64,000 bases of DNA from Cellulomonas fimi (lineage in GTDB: Bacteria > Actinomycetota > Actinomycetes > Actinomycetales > Cellulomonadaceae), in contig NZ_CP110680.1 in NCBI RefSeq assembly GCF_028583725.1, positions 4,340,001 to 4,404,000 on the forward strand. The letters run 5' to 3'. Each line of letters opens with the position of its first letter. Position 1 is the stretch's first letter. Below, one piece after another: positions 25,905-33,084 of the stretch. The translations under genes were made by a program, and so were the position numbers. The notes beneath the pieces were generated by a model that saw only the letters and a list, made by a program, of their open reading frames with translations, made no database searches and was not told the origin of the DNA.

Positions 25905-27188
25905 TCAGGACAGGTGCTGCTCCAGGAGGTCCGCTGCGGCCGCCGTGCCCCCGAGCGCGCGGAGGTCGGCGCCGAGCCGGCTCGCCGCGCGGCGGTACGA
26001 CGGGTCACCGGCGACCCGCTGGTAGGCCTCGGCGACGGCCCGTGGCCGCGGCCTCCCCGTGCGCAGGTCGACGCCCGCGCCGTGCCAGGCGATGCGCGCA
26101 GCGATCTCGGGCTTGTCGAGGTCGCCGCCGGCGACGACGAGCGGGACGTCGTGACGCAGCGCCTGCAGCACCCCGCCGTAGCCGCCGTTCGTCACGACGA
26201 CGGACGTCCGCGGGAGCAGGTGGGGGTACGGGAGCATCTCCGCGACGCGCGCGTTGGCGGGCAGCGGTCCGGGCAGCGGGTCGGTCCGGTGCCCCAGCCC
26301 GACGACGACCAGCACGTCGAGGTCCGCGAGCGCAGCGAGGGTCGGCAGGACGAGGTCGCGCGGGCCGACGTTGGCGGTGCCCTGCGTCACGTGCACGACG
26401 GGCACGTCGTGGGCACCGGCGTCCAGCACGTCGTCCCACCACTCCGGCAGGTGGACGTCGGGCGGTGGCGCGCCGTCGTCGGTCAGGTCGCCGACGAACC
26501 GGACGTGCGGCGGCAGGTCGTCGCGCGGGTAGTCGAGGCCGGCCGACCCCGAGGCGACGACGAGCTGCGGCGAGAACCACATCGTGCCGAACGTCTCGCG
26601 GTCGGGCGGCAGGCCGACGTCACGACGGGTCCGCTGGTAGAGGCGCGTGAGCGCGGCCGTCCCAGCACCCGACGCCGCCCCGAGCACCGCGTCGCGCAGC
26701 CGCCCGAGGGGCCCGGACGCCGGCCGCAGCCCCAGACCCGTGGGCGGGATGCCGCGGCCCGGGGGCCAGTACGCGATCGGGGAGACGGTGGCCCACGGGC
26801 AGCCGAGCCGCTCGGCGGCGAACCGGCTGCCGAGCGCCATCGGGTCACCCGCGAGCAGGTCCCACGGCTCGGCGGCGTGCTCGGCGAGCAGGTCGTCGGC
26901 CTGCGCGGGCGCCGTGCCGAGGAACAGGTCCTCGAGGTTGACGAGCACCTGGCGGAACCCCTTGCGGCCACGAAGACGCGGGAACGTCGCCGCGAGGTCG
27001 CGCTCGTCCATGTCGGGGACCGTGCGCCAGGGCACGCCACGCGCCCCGACCTCCTCGAACGTCCGCGTGTACGACGGGCCGGTCTGGACGCGGACGTCGT
27101 GACCCCGCCGGACGAGCTCCGCGGCGACCGCCCGGACCGGCCGGGCGTGCCCTGCGAACGGCATCGCGGTCAGCATGATCGACGCCAT
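25905..27188 (-). CDS. GT1-type glycosyltransferase
   Basis: A 427-residue GT-B fold glycosyltransferase of the UDP-glycosyltransferase/MGT type. The N-terminus reads MLTAMPFAGHARPVRAVAAELVRRGHDV, with the His after the first strand that acts as catalytic base in the family. The C-terminal donor-binding half contains VVHVTQGTANVGPRDLV, PYPHLLPRTSVVVTNGGYGGVLQALRHDVPLVV and the acidic GGDLDKPEIAARI, which matches the D/E-Q end of the sugar site. The acceptor (macrolide, lipid or polyphenol) is unknown. The ATG at 27188 lies 6 bases after CATACT, suggesting a leaderless start. It ends 2 bases from the TetR stop. Confidence 0.9.
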   Translation of the reverse strand: MASIMLTAMPFAGHARPVRAVAAELVRRGHDVRVQTGPSYTRTFEEVGARGVPWRTVPDMDERDLAATFPRLRGRKGFRQVLVNLEDLFLGTAPAQADDLLAEHAAEPWDLLAGDPMALGSRFAAERLGCPWATVSPIAYWPPGRGIPPTGLGLRPASGPLGRLRDAVLGAASGAGTAALTRLYQRTRRDVGLPPDRETFGTMWFSPQLVVASGSAGLDYPRDDLPPHVRFVGDLTDDGAPPPDVHLPEWWDDVLDAGAHDVPVVHVTQGTANVGPRDLVLPTLAALADLDVLVVVGLGHRTDPLPGPLPANARVAEMLPYPHLLPRTSVVVTNGGYGGVLQALRHDVPLVVAGGDLDKPEIAARIAWHGAGVDLRTGRPRPRAVAEAYQRVAGDPSYRRAASRLGADLRALGGTAAAADLLEQHLS

Positions 27189-27234
27189 GACGTGAGTATG
27201 GCGCTCGCCCCGGCGCCGGTGGCCCTGCCGCGGC

Positions 27235-30200
27235 CTAGTCCGACTGGCGGCGCGGGATGCGGCGCACGGCGCGCTTGCGGCCCGGCGTCCACACCCCGAC
27301 AGGCCGGCCCGACTCGACGTCCTGCGCGTCCTCGAGGCGACCCGCCTCCCGGTACGCCTCGGCGAGCGCCGCGCGGCTCGCGGCCGTCTGCGGGTCGTCG
27401 GGCCCGAGGATGCGCTCGTCGTCGACGCACGCCCGCTCCAGCAGCTCGACGACGTCGTCCAGCCGGTCCTCCTCGCGGTACACCTCGATGAGCAGGACCC
27501 GGCTCGCGGCGGTGTCGACGTGGTCCGGGCCGAGCATGCGCTGCCGGTCGGCGAACGTCTTCTCCAGCAGCGGGACCGCCTCCTCGGCCCGGCCCGCCTC
27601 GCGGTAGGCCACGGCCAGGTTGTTGCGGCTGGTCAGGGTCGCGGGGTGCAGCGGACCGAGCACGCGCGCACGGTCGGCGAGCGTCGCCTCCAGCAGCGCG
27701 AGCGCATGGTCCGTCCGGCCCGCGTCGTGGTGCACGAGCGCGAGGTCCCCGCGGGTCGCGAGCGTGTCCGGGTGCTCGGCACCGAGGACGCGCTGCCGGT
27801 CCGCCATGGTCCGCTCCAGGACGCGCACCGCGTCACGCAGCCGGCCCGCGTCCCGGTACGCCAGGCCGAGGCTGTTCGCGCTGCTCAGCGCCTCGGGGTG
27901 GTCGGGTCCGAGCACGCGCTCGCGGTCCGCGAGCGTGCTCTCCAGCAGCGGGATCGCCCGGTCGAGGCGGCCAGCGTCGTGGTACGCGAGCGCCAGGACG
28001 CTGCGGCTCGTGAGCGTGTCCGCGTGCTGGTAGCCGTGCGTGCGCTCGGCGTCGGCGAGCATGCGCTCCAGCAGCGGCAGCGCCAGGTCGGGCCGGCGGG
28101 CGTCGCGGTACGCGAGCGCGAGGTTGCCGCGGCTCGTCAGCGTCACCGGGTGGTCCGGGCCGAGCGCGCGCTCCGCGTCCCGCAGCGTCGCCTCCAGCAG
28201 GGGCAGCGTCCGGTCGAGACGGCGCGCGTCGCGGTGGAACGGCGCCATGTCGTTGCGGCTCGTCAGCGTGTCCGGGTGGTCCCGGCCGAGCAGCCGCTGC
28301 CGGTCGGCGAGCGCCCGGTCCAGCAGCGGGAACGCGCGGTCCGGCCGGTGCGCGAGCCGGTGCGTCAGGCCCAGGTCGCGGCGCACCGCGATCGTGTCGG
28401 GGTGGTCGGGCCCGAGCACCCGCTCGGCGTCCTCCAGACCGCGGACCAGCAGCGGCAGCGCCTCGTCGAGCAGCCCGGCGTCCCGGTACGCGAGCGCCAG
28501 GTTGGTGCGGCTCGCGAGGGTGTCCGGGTGCTCGCTGCCGAGCGCACGACGCGACGCCGACAGGTTGCGCTGCAGCATCTCCAACGCGCGCTCGAGCATC
28601 CCCGCGTCGCGGTACGCCATCGCGAGGTTGTTGCGGCTGGTCAGCGTCGCGCGGTGCACGGGCCCGAGGACACGCTCGGTGTCCTCGAGCGTGCTCACGA
28701 GCAGCGGGATCGCGCGGTCGAGGCGACCGACCTCGCGGTGCGTGAGCGCCAGGTTGTTGCGCGCGGTCAGGACGTCGACGTGGTCCTCGGGCAGCGCGCG
28801 TGCCGCGGTGTCGACGAGCCGCTCCCAGTACGCGACCGCCTCCTGCACGAGCCCCGCCCGCGTCAGGCTCGACCCCGCCTCCCACAGCACGGGGTGGCCG
28901 TCGGGCTCCCACAGCACGCCGCGGACGTCGAGCGACGCGACCGTCGACGTGCAGGAGCGGAACACGTGCGCCGTCAGCGCGGCGTGCCCGAGGCCGTCGT
29001 CGGCGGGCCACGCCTCCAGCAGGGCGTCCGCGGCCGTGCGCAGGACGGTGTCGACCGTCGAGACGTCGAGGTGCTCGCGGGCCACGCGCTGCACGAGCGG
29101 GTGCACGTGGGCGAGGGTCGCGTCCTGCGTGGACCCGTCGACGAACGACGCGAGGCCGACCGCGCACAGGTTGCGCAGCCCGTGCTGGAGCTCCTCGGCG
29201 GTCACGGCCGCGCTCGACGACGTCCACCGGCTCCGCCACGTCCGCGGCCGCACGAGCTCGTCGATCCCCGCGACGGCCGCCGACGTCGAGAGCAGCTCGA
29301 CCGGGAACGTCGGCCCGAGGACGCTGACCAGCACGAGCACGAGCTGCGCGACGCCCAGCGGCTGCTGCGCGTCCGCGTCGTCCACGGCGAGCGTCCCCGT
29401 GGCGAGGACGGCGGCCGGCACGTCCGCACCACCGTCGTCGGGCAGCTGCAGCGCGCGGCGACGCTCCGCGAGCGCCTCGACGTAGTCCTCGACCGACCCG
29501 CCGGTGACGCGCAGGTCGCCGACGACGAGGGACAGCGCCAGCGGGACGCGGCCGAGGTCGTCGACGAGCCGCTCGACGACCTCCGTCGGCGCGTCTGGCG
29601 CCACCGTCCCGACGAACTTCCCCGCCTCGTCGCTCGACAGCCGGTCGACGGCCACGGCGCGCCCACCGGAGCGCGGTAGGACGTTGTTGCTCTCGCTGGT
29701 CAGCAGCACCTGTCCGGTCACGCCGCGCGGCCACAGGTCCGTGAGCAGCGACGGGTCCGGGACGCCGTCGAGCACGACGAGCCAGCGCCGACGCGTCGAC
29801 ACGAGCCACGCGAGGAACGCCGCGGCCGCGGCCTCGTCGGCGCCGCTCGATGTCGTCGGGTGCACGACGCGGTCGGCTGCCGCGAACGTCGTGAGGATGC
29901 CGTCGCGCGTCGCGCCCGGGACCCACACGAGCAGGTCGAGGTCCCCGGCGTCCCACATCGCGTGCGCGTGCGCCCCCGCGACGGCCGTCGCGCCGTACCC
30001 CGGGGGGCCCGCGAGCAGCGTGGTCGTGCCTGCGGCGAGCCGCCCGTCGTCGTCGGTGAGGGCCGCGAGGAGGTCGGTGCGCACGGCGTGGTCGGGGGCG
30101 TGCGCGGGCGGGTGCCCGACGCACACGGGCCAGCTCACGTCCGCGCGGGCGTCCTGCTCGCGCCGGCGCCGCAGCTGCCCGGGCGTGGCCGTCGACTGCG

Positions 30201-31029
30201 TCCAGCGGCCCGGCCCGGCGTCCGCCGCGACCCACCCCGCGATGTCGGCGTGGTCGGCGAACTTGCGCGCCGGGACCACCTGGAGCGCGGGCGCGTTGGG
30301 CTGGTCGGGCCGCGGGTCGCTCAGCAGGACACCGACGAGGACGTCCTCGGCGACGAGCGCGCCGCCCGCGTGCCCGGCCCACGAGCCGCCGGGGGGACCG
30401 CCGGGAGGGGCCGTCGCGAGCTCGACCGACCAGCCACGCGCCCGCGCGCGGGCACCCGGCCGGACGACGATGCCCAGCTCGCTCGCGCCGGGTCCCCCGG
30501 CGTCCGCGTCGAGCGCGACGGCGCGTCCGGCGGCGAAGCCGACCGTCCGGCACTCCGTCGCCTCGTCGGGTTCGGACCACGCCGTCGCGAGCTCGTCCGT
30601 GAGGGGCACGAGCGGCTCGTCGTCGGTGCAGAGCAGGAGCGCGACGTCGGCCTGCGGGTGCGTCCAGATCAGCGCCGCCGAGCGCAGCCGGGTGCCGCCC
30701 GCGTCCCCGAGCGCGCGCACGCGGATCCGGACCGGCAGGTGCTGCTTGGCGAGCCACTCCGGGGTGAGGCCGGCGGACGGCGGGCGCAGCCGCGCGACGG
30801 GCAGCGTCCGGCCGAGCACCCGGCGCGCGGTGAGGACCACGCGGGGCGCGATCAGGTAGCCGGCGGCGACGGCGTTGCCGTCGTCGGACTCGAGGCGCAC
30901 GACGCGCGAGAGCGGGACGTGCGGGGCGGGCGGGACGTCGGCGACGCCCGGTGCGACCGGGTCGAGGGCAGGGTCCGGCGGCGGCGTGACCGTGTGGTCA
31001 CGCTGCACGGCGACCTCGACGTCGACCAT
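27235..31029 (-). CDS. Trypsin-like / STAND-like / TPR protein with degenerate active sites
   Basis: A 1264-residue three-part protein. Residues 40-270 resemble a chymotrypsin-fold protease, but the catalytic motifs are changed. The usual TAAH is TARR (67-70). The Asp survives in QADVALLL (about 128). GDSGG becomes GHAGG, with Ala at about 221. Residues 335-520 resemble a STAND/NB-ARC NTPase, but the Walker A is AGPPGYGATAV (lysine replaced by Ala). Walker B is WLVVLDGV, the sensor reads LLTSESN, and only the GxP motif (GRVPLAL) is intact. The C-terminal half is twelve 42-residue kinesin-light-chain-type TPRs (LGPDHPDTLTSRNNLALAYR pattern). It appears to be a binding or sensing scaffold, not an enzyme. 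A conflict-system role is possible by architecture. Confidence 0.8.
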   Translation of the reverse strand: MVDVEVAVQRDHTVTPPPDPALDPVAPGVADVPPAPHVPLSRVVRLESDDGNAVAAGYLIAPRVVLTARRVLGRTLPVARLRPPSAGLTPEWLAKQHLPVRIRVRALGDAGGTRLRSAALIWTHPQADVALLLCTDDEPLVPLTDELATAWSEPDEATECRTVGFAAGRAVALDADAGGPGASELGIVVRPGARARARGWSVELATAPPGGPPGGSWAGHAGGALVAEDVLVGVLLSDPRPDQPNAPALQVVPARKFADHADIAGWVAADAGPGRWTQSTATPGQLRRRREQDARADVSWPVCVGHPPAHAPDHAVRTDLLAALTDDDGRLAAGTTTLLAGPPGYGATAVAGAHAHAMWDAGDLDLLVWVPGATRDGILTTFAAADRVVHPTTSSGADEAAAAAFLAWLVSTRRRWLVVLDGVPDPSLLTDLWPRGVTGQVLLTSESNNVLPRSGGRAVAVDRLSSDEAGKFVGTVAPDAPTEVVERLVDDLGRVPLALSLVVGDLRVTGGSVEDYVEALAERRRALQLPDDGGADVPAAVLATGTLAVDDADAQQPLGVAQLVLVLVSVLGPTFPVELLSTSAAVAGIDELVRPRTWRSRWTSSSAAVTAEELQHGLRNLCAVGLASFVDGSTQDATLAHVHPLVQRVAREHLDVSTVDTVLRTAADALLEAWPADDGLGHAALTAHVFRSCTSTVASLDVRGVLWEPDGHPVLWEAGSSLTRAGLVQEAVAYWERLVDTAARALPEDHVDVLTARNNLALTHREVGRLDRAIPLLVSTLEDTERVLGPVHRATLTSRNNLAMAYRDAGMLERALEMLQRNLSASRRALGSEHPDTLASRTNLALAYRDAGLLDEALPLLVRGLEDAERVLGPDHPDTIAVRRDLGLTHRLAHRPDRAFPLLDRALADRQRLLGRDHPDTLTSRNDMAPFHRDARRLDRTLPLLEATLRDAERALGPDHPVTLTSRGNLALAYRDARRPDLALPLLERMLADAERTHGYQHADTLTSRSVLALAYHDAGRLDRAIPLLESTLADRERVLGPDHPEALSSANSLGLAYRDAGRLRDAVRVLERTMADRQRVLGAEHPDTLATRGDLALVHHDAGRTDHALALLEATLADRARVLGPLHPATLTSRNNLAVAYREAGRAEEAVPLLEKTFADRQRMLGPDHVDTAASRVLLIEVYREEDRLDDVVELLERACVDDERILGPDDPQTAASRAALAEAYREAGRLEDAQDVESGRPVGVWTPGRKRAVRRIPRRQSD

Positions 31030-31559
31030 CCCCGGACTCCTTCGCGCCGCCTGCGGCAGGCAGCGACCTTGCGCGCGTCACGGCGGTCGGGGTGGTGGTG
31101 CGGCCATCGCCCCGTCGCCGCGTCGGCCGAGTGTGCCACGCCACACGCGCCGACCGGTTGCCCCGGGCGCGCTTTCCTGGACGGCCGCCCAGTCGCGGGT
31201 GCGGGAGGCGGCCCCGAGGGACGTCGCCGCTGGTCACAGCGTCGCACACCGCGGTCACGGAGTCGTGTGCGACTCCCCGCGACGGTCGCCCGGCGGCATC
31301 GCCGCAGGTGCGGACCCTGCCCACCGGACCGCCCGCCCGCCCAACACCCCGCCACGGCACCCGACCGCCCGTCAAGTCCCCGGAGGACGACTCCGGCGAG
31401 ACGGGACATCCGGGCCGCACGCTCGACACCCACCCGACGCGCGCGAACCACGTCGCCCGACCGGTCCGTCCCGGAACGTCCGGCCACGAATTCACCCGCC
31501 CCGACCGCCCGGCCGCTACGGCGATCGGGGGACCCCGCCGGGCGACGTAGGCTCGGACC
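31030..31559. other. 530-base gap with nested inverted repeats
   Basis: A divergent promoter region between the TPR protein and the McrA-head protein. GTCGCACAC (31241-31249) pairs with GTGTGCGAC (31265-31273). Overlapping it, GAGTCG-TGTG-CGACTC (31260-31275) forms a competing perfect hairpin. The plus-strand start has a TAGGCT -10 box at 31548-31553. I see no convincing gene here. Confidence 0.5.
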
Positions 31560-32015
31560 GTGGCCACGTTCTCCGCCGTGACGCGTCAGCACATCCTCCA
31601 GGCGATCGGGGAGCACGACTCCCGCGGTCGCGACGACTTCCTCGGCGTCTACGGGTTCACCCCGGACGCCGGCTACGCCCTCCTCCACGAGGGCCGCGCC
31701 TACGAGCCGCGCGCGATCGTCGGCGTCGCGCACCGGTACGCCACCGGGAGGCTCGCGATCGCCGACGAGGTCGCCGTCGACGCCGCCTCCGCCGTGCTGC
31801 GCAAGCGCGGCTTCGACGTCAGCGAGCCGGTCGTCGCGACCCGTGCCCCGGTCGCCGCCGCCCGGACGGCGCGCGCGCCCCGGTCCACGACGCGCACGTC
31901 GACGCCCCGAACCACGACGCGGGCCAGCAGCGCGGCGCCCGAGCGGGTCGCACCGATCTGCCCGACGTGCTCGATGACCCTCCCGGCCACGGGCGTCTGC
32001 GACTACTGCGGCTGA
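31560..32015 (+). CDS. ScoMcrA-like N-terminal domain protein with C-terminal zinc ribbon
   Basis: 151 residues. The first 75 (HILQAIGEHDSRGRDDFLGVYGF, YALLHEGRAYEPRAIVGVAHRYATG) match the N-terminal 'head' domain of ScoMcrA, the Streptomyces type IV restriction enzyme that cuts modified and phosphorothioate DNA. The sulfur-recognition and HNH nuclease parts of ScoMcrA are absent. Instead a basic Thr/Arg-rich linker leads to CPTCSMTLPATGVCDYCG, a C4 zinc ribbon. It is probably a nucleic-acid-binding or adaptor protein; there is no nuclease motif. The GTG lies 6 bases after TAGGCT, so it is leaderless. It is divergent from the TPR protein. Confidence 0.75.
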   Translation: MATFSAVTRQHILQAIGEHDSRGRDDFLGVYGFTPDAGYALLHEGRAYEPRAIVGVAHRYATGRLAIADEVAVDAASAVLRKRGFDVSEPVVATRAPVAAARTARAPRSTTRTSTPRTTTRASSAAPERVAPICPTCSMTLPATGVCDYCG

Positions 32016-32040
32016 CGCCCGCGCCGCTCCGGCGGACGGC

Positions 32041-32520
32041 TCAGCGCCGCGGCTCGAGCACCACCACGGCCGTCTCGGTCGGGCGACGCGTCGCGAAGCC
32101 GTCGAGGCCCTCGTCGAGCTTGCGGTACTCCGCCCACAGCCGCTCGCGCTCGGCACCTGCGGCCGCCCGGGCTCGCACCGCGCGCGGCCCGTCCTTGAGG
32201 ACGACCGTCGCGTCGGGGTGCGCCTGGAGATTCAGCCACCACGCCGGCTCCGGCGCCGCCCAGCCGTTCATCGCGAGCGTGACCAGGTTCGGCCCGTCCT
32301 CCATGTACGCGACGATCGCCTCGCGCTCCTGCCCGGTCCGCCGGCCCGTCGTGCGCAGCACGAGCGTCCCCCACCGGTCCGGGCGCGGACGCCAGAGCCC
32401 CCGCCGCCCACCGGTCACGCGGTAGATCGCGCGGTGCACCACCCAGGCGGTGCGGACGAACCACCGCGGCGGCAGCCGTGGGCTGCGCGCCTCGTCGACC
32501 TGACCTGTCGTCTCGTCCAT
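32041..32520 (-). CDS. Deazaflavin (F420)-dependent nitroreductase family protein
   Basis: A 159-residue split-barrel protein of the Ddn family: WGTLVLRTTGRRTGQEREAIVAYMEDGPNLVTLAMNGWAAPEPAWWLNLQAHPDATV contains the LxTTGRxSGxxRxxxL and PAWxxNLxAxP signatures. Members use coenzyme F420 to reduce nitro-imidazoles, quinones or unsaturated lipids. The physiological substrate is unknown. Cytoplasmic. The ATG at 32520 lies downstream of a strong hairpin that separates it from the CBM48 gene. Convergent with the McrA-head gene. Confidence 0.88.
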   Translation of the reverse strand: MDETTGQVDEARSPRLPPRWFVRTAWVVHRAIYRVTGGRRGLWRPRPDRWGTLVLRTTGRRTGQEREAIVAYMEDGPNLVTLAMNGWAAPEPAWWLNLQAHPDATVVLKDGPRAVRARAAAGAERERLWAEYRKLDEGLDGFATRRPTETAVVVLEPRR

Positions 32521-32582
32521 GGCCGCTCCCCGGTCCGGGCGTCCGCGGTCCGGCGCCGGCCCGCAGGTCGCACGCTACCGAC

Positions 32583-32638
32583 GCCGCGGGCGCCCGGGAA
32601 CACCCGATCCGTCCGGATCGGGTGTCGGCGCCCGCGGG
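32583..32638 (-). terminator. Strong hairpin terminator after the CBM48 gene
   Basis: A perfect 11-bp inner stem ACACCCGATCC (32600-32610) with its complement 32615-32625 around a GTCC loop is extended by an 11-of-12 outer stem (32583-32594 with 32627-32638). It lies just downstream of the CBM48 gene on the minus strand. The symmetrical form could act both ways. Confidence 0.8.
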
Positions 32639-32668
32639 CGCGGCGTCGACGGGCGGGCCGCCGTGCGG

Positions 32669-32950
32669 TCAGGTGAGGACGACGCCGCCCTCGGACGTCA
32701 GCTGGTCGGCGTCCGCGTCGTCGAACCAGCGACCGTGCTCGCCGAGGTACCGGAACGTCACCGTGGAGCCGACCGGGACCTTGACGGACGTGCTCGACGT
32801 GCCGTTCGACCGCTTCTTCAGCGGGTGCAGCCCCGGCGTCCAGCCGTTGAACGAGCCGACGACGCTGACCGGGCCGTCGAGCGTCGCCGTCGGCAGCGAG
32901 AACGTGAGCGTGCAGGTGGCGGACGCGGCGGAACGGGACTTCTTGAGCAC
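32669..32950 (-). CDS. CBM48 / AMPK1-like glycogen-binding domain protein
   Basis: A 93-residue protein that is essentially one isoamylase-N (CBM48) beta-sandwich: CTLTFSLPTATLDGPVSVVGSFNGWTPGLHPLKKRSNGT, then VPVGSTVTFRYLGEHGRWFDDADAD. The FNGW motif and the second Trp are the sugar-binding residues of CBM48. No catalytic domain and no signal peptide. Similar stand-alone proteins are widespread in actinobacteria near glycogen genes, and their role is unassigned. The GTG at 32950 follows GAGGGAAAGAG. Confidence 0.85.
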   Translation of the reverse strand: MLKKSRSAASATCTLTFSLPTATLDGPVSVVGSFNGWTPGLHPLKKRSNGTSSTSVKVPVGSTVTFRYLGEHGRWFDDADADQLTSEGGVVLT

Positions 32951-33084
32951 GGGCGGACCACTCTTTCCCTCGGACGGGCGACCCTGACGCGCGCATCGTG
33001 GCGCGCCCATGTTTCGGGCAGTGAAACTCGCAGGTGAGCGCCCGGTGACGCCCGGGTGACGCCGGCCACCGCCCCGCCGGACCG

